NCBI GenBank assembly: GCA_025057755.1
Contig: JANWVC010000012.1
Span: 1-44,204 of the forward strand
DNA length: 44,204 bases
From: Limisphaera sp.
GTDB lineage: Bacteria > Verrucomicrobiota > Verrucomicrobiia > Limisphaerales > Limisphaeraceae
Direction: 5' to 3'
How positions within the stretch are numbered: position 1 is the stretch's first letter; each line of letters opens with the position of its first letter. The translations under genes and the position numbers were made by a program. Below are positions 25,941-35,149 of the stretch, one piece after another. The notes under the pieces were generated by a model. The model saw nothing but the letters and a program-made list of their open reading frames with translations, made no database searches and had not been told where the DNA came from.

Positions 25941-26726
25941 TTACCCGGTGAGAGTGGTCAGGTGATCCCGGTGAATCCACCCGGATTGCCCTGACCCGGC
26001 CTGGATGCGGAACCAGTGCTCTTTGCTTTCGATGATCCGGATTTCGGCGCCGTCGGACAATTGGAACAGGACAGGCGATTCTTCGAAAGGCCCATTGCGT
26101 ACAGGAGCCGACGCGGCAATGACCACTCCGAGACGCTGGCCATACCGAAGAGCCGCTGCTGCGACTGTCAAAGTCGCCAAGATCAGGGTCAATGAACCGA
26201 ACGTCCGAATGACTGGGCGCAATCGAGGGTGCCAAAGCGGCTGCCACAAGCTCACAATGGACAAGAGAATCGTGATCCAGAAAGGGACGACGGCCAGGGC
26301 CGTCCATTCGTTGAGTGTAAGAAGGTTGAATGCATCTTGCACGGCAGAGGACTGAAGAGTCGGACCGCGCACTTGGTCGCGTGCGAAACGGAGATTGGTC
26401 CGAATCTCCATGTCGCGGGGGGCCAGGGCCAGAGCTTCTCGATAGCTGGCGATGGATCGGCCTAATTGTCCGGCTTTGAAAAAAGCGTTGCCACGATTGT
26501 ACAGCACGGCAGCCGACCGGAAACCTTGTTGGAGAAGCCGGTCATAGGCTTGGGCGGCCTCGGCGAATAACCCGCGTTCGTAAAGTCGATTGGCCTCCTC
26601 GAACGCTGCGCCGGGTGTGCTTTCCGGCAGAGCGCACAAGCCGGTGGTGGTGGCGCCCCAGGTGCAGAGTCCCACCATGCACAGGCCAATCCACTTTCTG
26701 ACGGCTTGGTCCTTAAATGAAACCAT
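25941..26726 (-). CDS. BatE-like protein: TPR repeats, two membrane helices, SH3 domain
   Basis: The 261-residue protein has an N-terminal signal or helix (residues 11-32). Tetratricopeptide repeats follow at about 40-110 (AFEEANRLYERGLFAEAAQAY, then AAVLYNRGNAFFKAGQLG). Helices lie at about 142-162 and 176-194. The final 65 residues look like a bacterial SH3 domain (ESPVLFQLSDGAEIRIIESKEHWFRI then GWIHRDHL). TPR plus SH3 is the layout of BatE from the Bat aerotolerance clusters. It directly follows the BatD-like gene, with 33 bases between them. A scaffold role in the inner membrane is inferred from the family; no catalytic activity is expected. Confidence 0.8.
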   Translation of the reverse strand: MVSFKDQAVRKWIGLCMVGLCTWGATTTGLCALPESTPGAAFEEANRLYERGLFAEAAQAYDRLLQQGFRSAAVLYNRGNAFFKAGQLGRSIASYREALALAPRDMEIRTNLRFARDQVRGPTLQSSAVQDAFNLLTLNEWTALAVVPFWITILLSIVSLWQPLWHPRLRPVIRTFGSLTLILATLTVAAAALRYGQRLGVVIAASAPVRNGPFEESPVLFQLSDGAEIRIIESKEHWFRIQAGSGQSGWIHRDHLTTLTG

Positions 26727-26759
26727 CGCAGTTGAAAGGGTGCTGGGCAAAGGGAATGG

Positions 26760-28550
26760 TCATATTTGGAGTTGTTGCAGTTGAGGTAGGAGTGCTTCGA
26801 CGCGGCGTCGTACGGTGGGCAAATCCGTCGAAAGGCCACCCGGAGCATAACGGGCCTGATTGCAGAGTTGAAATAGCTCATGCAATTCGTTTGATACATC
26901 ATCAGGCAAACCTGCCGGTCGCAACCGCTCATCAATTACGGCTTCGGTGATCGCCGAGGCCGGTAGATCCAGCCGTTCTGCGATCTGTTCCTGTAACAAT
27001 CGGAACAATGCCGCGTAAAAGGCCTCCGGCGGGCCGGTCTGGGATAGCTTTTGCAAATGAACAAGTGTGTGCCGAACCCGTCGACGCGCTTCCCGCATCC
27101 GTTGCCGGCGTGGATCAGATGCAAGCGTGTCTGCGTGGCGACGCCAGATCCAGGCACAAATCCATGCCAGTACCGGCAAACTATGAACGGCCCAGAAAAC
27201 CGGCTGTTGGACCCACGGCGTTGAGCCGACCGCAAGCGCGCCCAACTGCTGTTTCAAACCCAGAATGTCGTGCGTCGGAAGAGCTGGCGCCGGACCGGCG
27301 GTGCGGTCCATGGCCAACGCTGGCATTGGTGTAGGCGCACCAGCACGAACCTGCAGGGGCACTGGTGCGGAGGCCAGACGCTGATAGGTGCGCGTTTCGG
27401 GATCAAAAAAGGCGAAGCGCAAGGGTGGCAGCTCGCGCACTTCGGCTGTTTGAGGCACAAGAATCAGTTCGAAGGTCTTGATGCCTTCCAGACCAGCCGG
27501 GTCGGTAACCTCGGTATTGGCCGTTGGCGGATAGCTCTTGAAAGCGTGCCAATCGGGTTGTTCCGGCAGTTTCAGCGCGTCCAAGACTCCCCGCCCGCGG
27601 ATCTGAACCTTTACGGTGATCGGATCTCCCACAGCCACATTGGTGGGTCCCGCCTGCAGGGCAAGTGTAAAGCGGCCTACGGCACCATTGAATTCCGGAG
27701 GCACGCCATCCTCTGGCAACGGACGCACTTGGAGCCATTGCGGCTCGGCCGAGACTGACACGGGACGCGTTTCGCCAGAGCGAAAGAGGCCGAGTCCCAG
27801 ACCCGCAAAGGGATCCCGTCGGCCTCCCTCTGGCGTAATCTCCGCCACAAAACTGCAATCTACAGGCCCGATTCGGAGTGAGCCGGGCCGCGCAGCCACC
27901 AAGCTGTATTGCAATGGGATTACCGTGAACTGCCCAAATTCGTTGCGTTCCGTTCGATGCGGCAGTCGCACATGCCTGAGCTGGGTGCAAGATTCAACTT
28001 GAAGCGGCGATAATTGCACGTTGGCGATGTTTTCCACCCGATCGCGCAAGCAGAGGTGCACTTCCACCGGGAAAACCTCGCCCACAAACACTTCGCGATT
28101 GGGCAGGACAAGCCGCATGAACGCCAACTGGGTCCGAGGATCATGACGAACAATCCGCAGTTGCACCGGGTCGGTGCGCAATACCTGGTTGCCCACCGGA
28201 ATTTGCAGGGCCGGAATGACGTACTCACCCGGTTCACGGGCAGTTACGGCGTAATTCAAGCTGACACTGCTGCTGATGCGACCGTTGCTGACGATCACTT
28301 GTCGCGAAGGCCCCAAGAAGGTGATCTGAAGATTGGTCACCACGGGAATCTCGGGAGGCTGCTCGGGCTCAGCGCCGCTGAAATTCAATGTAAACGTGAT
28401 TGGCTCTCCTACGGGCGCCACCGAGCGATCCACGTTGGCGGTGACCATGGCGCCCCAGCATGATCCGGTTAAGGCCCACAGGCATGCCAGCCGGTGTACC
28501 GGTCGAAACGCACGTTCGATCGCCGGTGGCAACAGGGCCGACTGTCGCAT
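26760..28550 (-). CDS. BatD-like protein (oxygen tolerance family)
   Basis: The protein has 596 residues from ATG 28550; 28571 and 28586 are alternative starts. An N-terminal signal (RLACLWALTGSCWGAMV) is followed by NVDRSVAPVGEPITFTLNFSG, the usual opening of BatD proteins. Several beta-sandwich domains follow, one with the GVLDALKLPEQPDWHAFKSY segment, then a transmembrane helix near residue 480 (FWAVHSLPVLAWICAWIW) and a cytoplasmic helical tail. This is the BatD architecture, most of it periplasmic. In Bacteroides and related bacteria BatD works with MoxR and the VWA proteins BatA and BatB; none of these is in the window. The upstream apbE stop is about 100 bases away. Confidence 0.85.
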   Translation of the reverse strand: MRQSALLPPAIERAFRPVHRLACLWALTGSCWGAMVTANVDRSVAPVGEPITFTLNFSGAEPEQPPEIPVVTNLQITFLGPSRQVIVSNGRISSSVSLNYAVTAREPGEYVIPALQIPVGNQVLRTDPVQLRIVRHDPRTQLAFMRLVLPNREVFVGEVFPVEVHLCLRDRVENIANVQLSPLQVESCTQLRHVRLPHRTERNEFGQFTVIPLQYSLVAARPGSLRIGPVDCSFVAEITPEGGRRDPFAGLGLGLFRSGETRPVSVSAEPQWLQVRPLPEDGVPPEFNGAVGRFTLALQAGPTNVAVGDPITVKVQIRGRGVLDALKLPEQPDWHAFKSYPPTANTEVTDPAGLEGIKTFELILVPQTAEVRELPPLRFAFFDPETRTYQRLASAPVPLQVRAGAPTPMPALAMDRTAGPAPALPTHDILGLKQQLGALAVGSTPWVQQPVFWAVHSLPVLAWICAWIWRRHADTLASDPRRQRMREARRRVRHTLVHLQKLSQTGPPEAFYAALFRLLQEQIAERLDLPASAITEAVIDERLRPAGLPDDVSNELHELFQLCNQARYAPGGLSTDLPTVRRRVEALLPQLQQLQI

Positions 28551-28651
28551 CGTTTCCCAACCGATTCGCATGCTGCAAAAGCGCATTGTGCCGCGCGACA
28601 TTGGCGATGCAAGAACCGGGTGCGACGTTTCGTCCGTTTGAATAGGACCTC

Positions 28652-29689
28652 TCAGGGACTGCGTCGCTCGAACTTGGACAATGGTGTAGCCTTGGCAGCG
28701 TCCTCTTCCACGGTCCATTTCGGCGGGCGCAAGGATAAACCGCAACTTGCCAGGTGCCATCGGCTTTGCCCATGCCGAAGCACCAGGGCACGAAGCCTCG
28801 GCCAACGACGGCGCAGCAGCTCCATCCCCGGTTCACCCAGAACCAACAGAGCTGTGGAAAGCGCGTCTGCTTCAGTGGCGGATTCAGCAATCACAGCGGC
28901 CAGGACGGCGTCTGACGCGGGCTGACCTGTCCGAGGATCGATCACATGGCCGTACACGCCTTCCGCGTCAGTCCAGGCCCGCCCCCAGACGGCCGACACC
29001 GATAGAGCTTCGTCCCGCAACGATACCACTGCCAAAGGCTCTACTCCTGCTGTCCGCAGAGGCGGCGGCGGTTCAATCGCCACCTGCCAGGCAGGGGCAT
29101 CCGGCGGTTGTCCCAGGGCGTAGGCCGTGCTGGTGCCCCCATGGATTAAACCGCAGGTCACACCCGCCTCGCGCAACACCTGCACAGCTTGCTCGATGGC
29201 ATAGCCTTTGCCAATACCCCCCAGATCCACGATGACACCCGGACGCCTGAATCGGACCGACCACCGGGCCCGGTCCAAGGTCAATAGCTGCGGACCCACG
29301 CAGGCCCTTGCTTGTTCCAACGCCTCCGGCGTGGGGCGTCCCTCGTAACCACCCCGGAATCCCCAGCATGCCAGCAACGGTCCAACAGTGATATCAAATG
29401 CCCCGTCTGTGGCTTCGGTGAGCGCCAGCGCATGCTCCAACAAGTTCCAAACTTCGGGTAAAACTCGAACTGGTTCTCGCGCAGCGCGTGCGTTGATCCG
29501 AGCGATCTCGCTGTCTGGTCGGAACAGGCTTAGCCGGGCTTCCAGCCGTTGGACCTCCGCCAAGGCTTCCTCGGCTGCGGCTCGCAACGCGGGAACGGAT
29601 GCTCCATACAACAGGAGTTCGAATCGGGTGGCCATGGCTTCGACGGCCAGCCGGACGCTTTCCACCGGTTCCTTGAAATCGTTCTCCAT
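28652..29689 (-). CDS. apbE: ApbE-family FAD:protein FMN transferase
   Basis: The 345-residue protein carries the ApbE motifs: the SLFRPDSEIARIN segment (54-66), GAFDITVGPLLACWGF (96-111), VDLGGIGKGYAIEQAV (154-169), HGGTSTAYALG (183-193), GVYGHVIDPRTGQP (244-257) and ATEADALSTALLVLG (271-285). These enzymes move FMN from FAD onto a Thr or Ser of a target protein, usually outside the cytoplasm. No signal peptide or lipobox is visible at the start (MENDFKEPVESVRLAV), so it may be cytoplasmic, or the start may be mis-set. No flavinylated partner such as RnfG or NqrC is nearby. It lies between the LysE-type gene (36 bases upstream) and batD. Confidence 0.9.
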   Translation of the reverse strand: MENDFKEPVESVRLAVEAMATRFELLLYGASVPALRAAAEEALAEVQRLEARLSLFRPDSEIARINARAAREPVRVLPEVWNLLEHALALTEATDGAFDITVGPLLACWGFRGGYEGRPTPEALEQARACVGPQLLTLDRARWSVRFRRPGVIVDLGGIGKGYAIEQAVQVLREAGVTCGLIHGGTSTAYALGQPPDAPAWQVAIEPPPPLRTAGVEPLAVVSLRDEALSVSAVWGRAWTDAEGVYGHVIDPRTGQPASDAVLAAVIAESATEADALSTALLVLGEPGMELLRRRWPRLRALVLRHGQSRWHLASCGLSLRPPKWTVEEDAAKATPLSKFERRSP

Positions 29690-29724
29690 AACACAACGGA
29701 AGCGTCTAGCCCCTTTCGGCCAGA

Positions 29725-30408
29725 TCAAGGATGCCGGTGAACAGCAAGTTGCCAGGCAATGTGACCTCCGTGCACCGCCGCCAGCAGCAACAGGACCACT
29801 CCCGAGGCCCGTTCCATACGCAGCAACGCGCTCTCACTCAAGCGCCCGACTCCGTGAGAAGCTGCCCAGCTCAACATCGTAAACCAACTCAGTGTGGCTA
29901 ACCCCACTCCGGTCAAACAAGCTCCCTTAGCCGCCCACCGGGGGCCGACCCAGCCCCGGGCCATGAAGTTGCCCGCCAGAATGATCCAGAACAGTAACAC
30001 GCCCGGATTGGCCAAGGTACGGAACCAGCCCACCATGAAGGCCGAATGCGGATGAAACCGCGCTTGAAGTCGGGCCTCCCACCGCGTTTCGAACTGACTG
30101 TTCTGCGTCAATCGTGCTGCGGTTTCCACCGAGCGCGTCAGCAGGAACTTTAGACCCAAGAAGACCAGAAACAAAAAACTGAAAACTTCCAGGAAGCTTT
30201 CGATTAAAGGGCGGCCGAAAAACGACGACACACCTGCAAACGCAATCGAGCAATACAACACCTCCATGCTAGCAGCGCCCAAACCGATGAACCATCCCCG
30301 GCGAAAACCCCACCGAGCGGCTTCATTCATGATCGTCAAATTGACCGGGCCAATCGGAATTGCCAGCAAAAGTCCGCTAACCAGGCCCGTAACAGCCGAG
30401 ATGATCAT
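29725..30408 (-). CDS. LysE/RhtB-family exporter
   Basis: This 227-residue protein has about six hydrophobic helices. The N-terminus, GLVSGLLLAIPIGPVNLTIM followed by RRGWFIGLGAASMEVLYCSI, has the GP[GV]N-type motif of the LysE superfamily. The segment RTLANPGVLLFWIILAG is also characteristic. These proteins export amino acids or related small molecules; the substrate cannot be read here. The ATG at 30408 overlaps the stop of pssA (ATGA, 30405-30408), which favours this start over the GTG at 30417 and suggests it is translated from the pssA transcript. Confidence 0.85.
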   Translation of the reverse strand: MIISAVTGLVSGLLLAIPIGPVNLTIMNEAARWGFRRGWFIGLGAASMEVLYCSIAFAGVSSFFGRPLIESFLEVFSFLFLVFLGLKFLLTRSVETAARLTQNSQFETRWEARLQARFHPHSAFMVGWFRTLANPGVLLFWIILAGNFMARGWVGPRWAAKGACLTGVGLATLSWFTMLSWAASHGVGRLSESALLRMERASGVVLLLLAAVHGGHIAWQLAVHRHP

Positions 30409-31304
30409 CTCCTGCACGACTCGCCTCCCGCGGCATCAGACGTGCCTGCCGGTTCGGATTCCTCGGGTTCTTCTTCCTCAATCTCACGTCGCAAGGCACG
30501 CGACAGGCGCGGCCGCACAAAACCATATAACAAGTAGGCCGTGAAGAAGCCAGGCAAGACGTAGTAGAGGATCTTCTCCCGCAATACCAGCAACATCCCT
30601 AGAAACAGGGCCGCAGTGATGGCTTTCGTGAACGTGCTGGTCGCGCGCAACCCCAGCGACTTGAAACTCGGGTACCGAACCGTGCTGACCATCATCACTG
30701 ACAAAAACACCAGCACAGCCGCGGGCAGGTAACGCCACATCCCCAGCGTTCGCTCGTTTTCGTTCAAGTGAATGATTAGCAGCGTGAGCGATACGACCAA
30801 ACCTGCCGCCGACGGAATGGGGAAACCAAGGAACTCGCGTCCACCGGCATAACCCTGGGATGCCAACACATTGAAACGCGCCAGCCGAAATGCCCCGCAC
30901 AAAAGATAAATGGACGCGATAAACCAACCCATTTGCGGGTGATGCACAAACACGTCCGCCAGCACCACCCGGTGGACGAGAAACGCGGGCGCCACTCCGA
31001 ACGAAATCAGATCCGCCAAAGAGTCAAACTCGCGGCCAAACGGGCTTTCGATCCCCCCCATGCGGGCCACTCGACCGTCTAATAGGTCGAAGATGCAAGC
31101 CAACAAAATAAATGCCATTGCCAACTTGATCGGGCCCCAGTTAATAACGCCCTCGGGCGACGGGGTCAGATCCGCCTCTACAATCTTGGTCAGCGCCACA
31201 AAACCGCAAAACAGGTTGCCCGCGGTCAGCAGATTTGGCAAAAAAAAGATCTGAAGCTTGAGCTCGGCGTCACCCTCGCGTGGCACGGGCCGCTCTTTCC
31301 TCAT
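30405..31304 (-). CDS. pssA: CDP-diacylglycerol-serine O-phosphatidyltransferase (phosphatidylserine synthase)
   Basis: This 299-residue integral membrane protein has the CDP-alcohol phosphotransferase signature D-G-x2-A-R-x8-G-x3-D-x3-D exactly at D76 to D98 (DGRVAR, then G90, D94, D98). The N-terminal FFLPNLLTAGNLFCGF is typical of PssA. It joins serine to CDP-diacylglycerol to form phosphatidylserine, and the adjoining psd gene then makes phosphatidylethanolamine. ATG 31304 has a good ribosome-binding site (GGAGAG on the minus strand, 31309-31314). The alternative ATG 31337 shares one base with the psd stop (TAATG) but has no such site. The C-terminal tail is acidic (EIEEEEPEESEP). Confidence 0.93.
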   Translation of the reverse strand: MRKERPVPREGDAELKLQIFFLPNLLTAGNLFCGFVALTKIVEADLTPSPEGVINWGPIKLAMAFILLACIFDLLDGRVARMGGIESPFGREFDSLADLISFGVAPAFLVHRVVLADVFVHHPQMGWFIASIYLLCGAFRLARFNVLASQGYAGGREFLGFPIPSAAGLVVSLTLLIIHLNENERTLGMWRYLPAAVLVFLSVMMVSTVRYPSFKSLGLRATSTFTKAITAALFLGMLLVLREKILYYVLPGFFTAYLLYGFVRPRLSRALRREIEEEEPEESEPAGTSDAAGGESCRR

Positions 31305-31336
31305 ACTACTCTCCGACTGTCCTCCGAGAACGGCCA

Positions 31337-32023
31337 TTAATCCCAAAAGGCCACAATGGTTTCGCCCCCGCGCACGCGGTCCCCTGGCTGGACCTGCAGA
31401 CGCACGCGCAACGGCAGGTAAAGTTCCACTCGGGACCCGTACTGGATCAGACTGAGGCGATCGCCCTGGTCGAGTTCTTCTCCTGCTTCCACAAAGGGCA
31501 CAATGCGGCGCGCCACCACGCCCGCAATGAGCCGCACTGCAACCCGTTCTCCAGCCGGGTTGTTGGTTTCCAGCCCCAGGAGTACGTTTTCGTTGTACTG
31601 GCCGCTGTCCGTGCGCAGGGCGCTCAAGTATGCGCCGGGCGTATGCTTGCGCAACGCCACCCGGCCCGAAACAGGCGCGTATTGCACGTGGACGTCAAAG
31701 ACCGACAGAAAAATGGAAATCCGATAGCATTCCCCGCCCAAAAACCACGGCTCCTGAATACGATCAACCACATCCACCCGACCATAAGCTGGTGCAACAA
31801 TGACACCCGGACTCGCGGGAAGTCGAGGCGTGGGATCCCGAAAAAAGTACAACGTGAAGAGGGCGAAACCCGCCCAGATCGCGATCAGGACCGTGGACAA
31901 CATCAAGACCAACGATCCCAGCACGCGGGCCACTAAAGCTCCCAACAACACCAGAGCCAGCACCCCGAGTGTCCAGCCCACCATGCGCAACGCCGCTTGG
32001 CGCGCCTTGCCGGCATGTCTCAT
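31337..32023 (-). CDS. psd: Phosphatidylserine decarboxylase
   Basis: At 228 residues this is of the short bacterial/archaeal type. An N-terminal double helix (about residues 15-60) is followed by the decarboxylase domain: FFRDPTPRLPASPGVIVAPAYG (60-81), SIFLSVFDVHVQYAPVSGRV (103-122) and the self-cleavage region QYGSRVELYLP, in which G196-S197 is the site expected to give the pyruvoyl cofactor. It converts phosphatidylserine to phosphatidylethanolamine in the inner membrane. It is the first gene of the run psd-pssA-lysE-type, with pssA immediately downstream. The upstream 459 bases up to the tRNA presumably hold its promoter. Confidence 0.93.
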   Translation of the reverse strand: MRHAGKARQAALRMVGWTLGVLALVLLGALVARVLGSLVLMLSTVLIAIWAGFALFTLYFFRDPTPRLPASPGVIVAPAYGRVDVVDRIQEPWFLGGECYRISIFLSVFDVHVQYAPVSGRVALRKHTPGAYLSALRTDSGQYNENVLLGLETNNPAGERVAVRLIAGVVARRIVPFVEAGEELDQGDRLSLIQYGSRVELYLPLRVRLQVQPGDRVRGGETIVAFWD

Positions 32024-32482
32024 GACCCCAGCTTAAGAGGCCAGCCCGTGCCTTCAAGATCCAAACCAGGCTGGGCCTGCTGCCTTGGTCCCTGAGGGGC
32101 CCCAGCAAGGTGACATGTAGCCCTTAGGCAGCGTTGGGCTGCCATCTTAACACTTGATTCCGTTCTGCATGTCGAAATGTTACCTACAAAGGCCTCGTGT
32201 TAGCTCAAAACCGGCTTCAGCGGCAGGACTTTTGGCCATGGAGCGAATATGTCACCCGGACGACGACCGACATGTGGCCGATGGGCCAAGTAGGTTGCTA
32301 AATGGGGTTTCGCGCCGAGCCCAATCGGCCCGAATCGGATTCTGGCTTCTGATCTCCTGGATGGTCCTTAACAAATAGCGCGAACCCTTCGTGTCGTGCT
32401 AGTGGAGAGAGTCCGACCGGGCTGCTTGGTTTTGCACGAAAGACTTGAAAAGCGTTTTTGGCGGGTTAGTCTGAAATGGGTT
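32024..32482. other. Intergenic region between psd and tRNA-Val
   Basis: These 459 bases contain no convincing gene. They must carry the psd promoter (minus strand). The right end carries the likely promoter of the tRNA gene at 32445-32472. I see no strong repeat or terminator-like hairpin. Confidence 0.5.
32445..32472 (+). promoter_or_regulatory. Likely sigma70-type promoter of tRNA-Val
   Basis: TTGAAA at 32445-32450 and TAGTCT at 32467-32472 are separated by 16 bases and end 10 bases before the mature tRNA starts. The spacing and position fit a housekeeping promoter, but the -10 element is a weak match. Confidence 0.4.
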
Positions 32483-32557
32483 GCGCGCTTAGCTCAGCGG
32501 TAGAGCATCAGTATCACACACTGGGGGTCGCAGGTTCAAATCCTGCAGCGCGCACCA
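32483..32557 (+). tRNA. tRNA-Val(CAC)
   Basis: The full cloverleaf can be drawn. The 7-bp acceptor stem is GCGCGCT (32483-32489) against AGCGCGC (32547-32553), followed by discriminator A and an encoded CCA. The D stem is GCTC/GAGC, and the anticodon stem TCAGT/ACTGG closes the loop ATCACAC, giving anticodon CAC. The T arm is GCAGG-TTCAAAT-CCTGC. CAC reads the valine codon GUG. The 75 bases include the CCA end. Confidence 0.95.
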
Positions 32558-32668
32558 ATTCTTTCCTTTAATTTCGTTTAAACTTTTGTGGAAAGGGGAG
32601 GTGTGCAACTTGCCGACGCGGCTCAAGGCGTTCCCCGCGCCGATGCGCGTGGAGCCTTGACGGGATGC

Positions 32669-33535
32669 CTACCGGGTGCGTTTGGTCTGCTGATAGACCC
32701 GGACGTAATCAATTTCAAAGCGGCACCGGAGAATTGAGTCGTCTACACCTTGTTGCCCTCCCCAAGCACCGCCGATCGCCAAGTTGAGGATGAGATAATG
32801 TGCGGCGTCAAAAGGCCATGAATCCACGCCGGTGCCGTCATTTTCCAACGTAAAGAACTTCTGCTGGTCAACCCAGAACTCCAACCTTTTGGGAGACCAA
32901 TGCAAGCCGTAAACGTGGAAAGCGGTTTCAGCATTGGGCACCCGAAGACGGCTGCCACGACCGTTCCCCCGCGCATGATTGTATCCGCGGGTGTGGACGT
33001 TGGCGTGGATGATGCCTGGCTCGTGTCCCACATATTCCATGATGTCGATTTCGCCGCAAGCTGGCCAACCCACTTGCACAATGTTGGTGCCGAGCATCCA
33101 AATGGCCGGCCAGGTGCCCCGGCCGCCGGGCACACGCGCCCGGATTTCAAACCGGCCGTATGTCCAGGCAGCCCGGTCGCGTGTCGTGAGACTGGCCGAA
33201 GTGTAATCGGCAAACTGTCGGCTTTGTTGCCAGCGCGATTCTGGTGCTCCGGGCCGATAACGTGGATTGGGAAAACGCTCCTTGTGCGCCTCGAGGATCA
33301 GCAAGCCGTTTTCCACGCGGGCATTGTTCGTGCGGGCAACGGTATAGTATTGCAGTTCGCGATTTCGGACAAAACCCTCCTCGTAAGTCCATCGGCTGGG
33401 ATCTGGTAGGCCGGGTCGGTCAAATTCATCGGCCCAAACCAGGTGCCATTCGGGCTCTGGACCGACTGCGGCCCATGCAGTCAACCCATGCATACAAATC
33501 AGGAGAGTGAGGCACCCACGGTTCATCGCAGCCAT
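32669..33535 (-). CDS. Secreted GH16 beta-glucanase (laminarinase-like)
   Basis: The 288-residue protein has a signal peptide (RGCLTLLICMHGLTAWA) and then a single GH16 domain. The catalytic motif E162-x-D164-x-x-E167 lies in GEIDIMEYVG, with E162 as nucleophile and E167 as acid/base by family rule. Other family marks are WADEFDRPGLPDPSRWTYE, YGRFEIRARVPGGRGTWPAIWML and the final LNLAIGGAWGG and FEIDYVRVYQ. The sequence is closest in form to bacterial endo-beta-1,3-glucanases or lichenases, so it probably cuts beta-1,3 or mixed-linked glucans outside the cell. ATG 33535 and 33526 are both possible starts. The GH43 gene upstream is on the same strand, 259 bases away. Confidence 0.93.
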   Translation of the reverse strand: MAAMNRGCLTLLICMHGLTAWAAVGPEPEWHLVWADEFDRPGLPDPSRWTYEEGFVRNRELQYYTVARTNNARVENGLLILEAHKERFPNPRYRPGAPESRWQQSRQFADYTSASLTTRDRAAWTYGRFEIRARVPGGRGTWPAIWMLGTNIVQVGWPACGEIDIMEYVGHEPGIIHANVHTRGYNHARGNGRGSRLRVPNAETAFHVYGLHWSPKRLEFWVDQQKFFTLENDGTGVDSWPFDAAHYLILNLAIGGAWGGQQGVDDSILRCRFEIDYVRVYQQTKRTR

Positions 33536-33794
33536 CCCATCATGCTGAGCCAGTCAGGCAAGGAAATTCGATGCAACGAGACTGCCGGCAAATCGCTGCC
33601 CGGTTGGGACCCGGTGCATGGAGCAGCTCCATCGGCTTTTGGCCTCCGGGAGTTGATGGGAGCGGTATGAATCAGGGGCTATGGAATGTTGCGTCGACGT
33701 GACAACCATGCTAATGGGGCGCATTTTCTTCAAAGGCCCTGGGAGTTGCAGGCCGCGCAGGCGGCGAGGCTATCATCCAAGCACTCGAGGTGAT

Positions 33795-34943
33795 TCAATT
33801 GCTCTCCGACCGGCCGCCACGGCTTCCTGACCGGGCGGAGATGGCAGGCCCGCTTGTCATCCGAATCGGCCGAATGAGCCCGTCCGCATCGTACTCGACG
33901 CGGTCCATGCATATCCAACGGTGACCTCGATAAGGACCGTCCCCGCTTTGTCTTTCCCATCTGTGGTACACCACCCACCACTGACCGGTTGGGGGGTCTT
34001 GGATAAAAGAGTGATGGCCGGGGCCCTTCCGTGTGGCATCGCTTGTAAGAATGGCCCCGCGGTAGGTCCACGGTCCCAAGGGACTTTGTGCTGTGACATA
34101 ATGCACCGAGTAAGAAGCATGGCGAAAGCTACCATGACTATATGAAAGGTAATAACGACCCTGCCAATAGTGCAGGAAGGCTCCCTCCGTAAAATACGGT
34201 GGTGTTTCTACTGGGATTTCGCGCAGAATTTGGGTCGGGTTTGGTCCCAACTCGAAAACGCACAGCTTGGCACCGGCGCTTCCTCCGGCATACAAATAAA
34301 TCTGGCCTGTAAGCGGATCCACAAAGACCATGGGATCAATGGCCTCAAAGTCGTTTCCTCCCGTTATCAGGGGGCGTCCGATGTCTTGGAAGGGCCCTTC
34401 GGGTCGGTCTCCGACAGCGACTCCGATCCTTGAGGGTGTGGGATTTTGGGGACCGACTGAGTAGTAGAAGTACCAACGTCCTTCATACTCAAGGACGCAC
34501 GGAGCCCAGGCATAATGGCGGGGTGCCCCATCCTCGGCCACCCACCGCACGTCGTTCAGGCGGAGAACCGGCCCATGTCGTTGCCAGTGCACCAGGTTCG
34601 TGGAGGAAAAAGCGTAGAACCGGTCCAGTGGACCGTCGCTCCAAGTCGGATACAACCACACTTTACCCTGATACACCATTGCATGCGGATCAGCACCCGG
34701 CAGCACTGGATTGGGTGGCGGCTGGAGCCCCGCTTGGTCGGTGGAATTGCGGACCGGCCAAGCTGCGTCACGCGATGAAACAGCCGTCAACTCCGTGGTT
34801 TCGCGAACCGGTTCGTTTAAATCCCTCGCACACATGGGTGACGTCAGAACCGCAGGCAGAACCATCACCGCGCAGCTCAACGCCCAGCCCGTGGCCTTCG
34901 CCCGTGGATTGCTTCGTTGACATTGACCAAAACCCAGTCTCAT
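33795..34943 (-). CDS. GH43-family glycoside hydrolase
   Basis: The 382-residue protein starts at ATG 34943 (GAGG five bases before it), with a signal-like segment near residues 20-38. The five-bladed propeller motifs are visible: LPGADPHAMVYQGKVWLYPT with D85 as the likely base, RHYAWAPCVLEYEGRWYFYYS, then FEAIDPMVFVD with D203 and PPYFTEGAFLHYWQGRYYLSYS with E253 as the likely acid, and KGPGHHSFI further on. GH43 enzymes cut arabinans, xylans or galactans; the exact substrate is not clear. With the GH16 gene it suggests growth on plant or algal polysaccharides. The gene is divergent from the TonB operon, and 271 bases between them hold the PHO-box-like array. Confidence 0.9.
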   Translation of the reverse strand: MRLGFGQCQRSNPRAKATGWALSCAVMVLPAVLTSPMCARDLNEPVRETTELTAVSSRDAAWPVRNSTDQAGLQPPPNPVLPGADPHAMVYQGKVWLYPTWSDGPLDRFYAFSSTNLVHWQRHGPVLRLNDVRWVAEDGAPRHYAWAPCVLEYEGRWYFYYSVGPQNPTPSRIGVAVGDRPEGPFQDIGRPLITGGNDFEAIDPMVFVDPLTGQIYLYAGGSAGAKLCVFELGPNPTQILREIPVETPPYFTEGAFLHYWQGRYYLSYSHGSFRHASYSVHYVTAQSPLGPWTYRGAILTSDATRKGPGHHSFIQDPPTGQWWVVYHRWERQSGDGPYRGHRWICMDRVEYDADGLIRPIRMTSGPAISARSGSRGGRSESN

Positions 34944-35149
34944 TGTGCCTCGCCAATTTAGCGCCTGTACCGTCCTCGTGGCCACCTCGTTGCACTGAAC
35001 TCGAGATTGGGAACCAGCGCAGTTCCGCCTGAAGTCGTGGGGTTCTTTTTGGCTGTGAACGGCAATTAACCTTCCAAGTCGCCCGGCCTCCATCCTGTGC
35101 CGAGCAATAGTGGACAGCTCATGCAAGGCCGAACGTGAATACCGGGCCC

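Noticed and set aside
32154..32378. Short frame before the tRNA gene
   Set aside because: No signature, no ribosome-binding site, ordinary intergenic composition.
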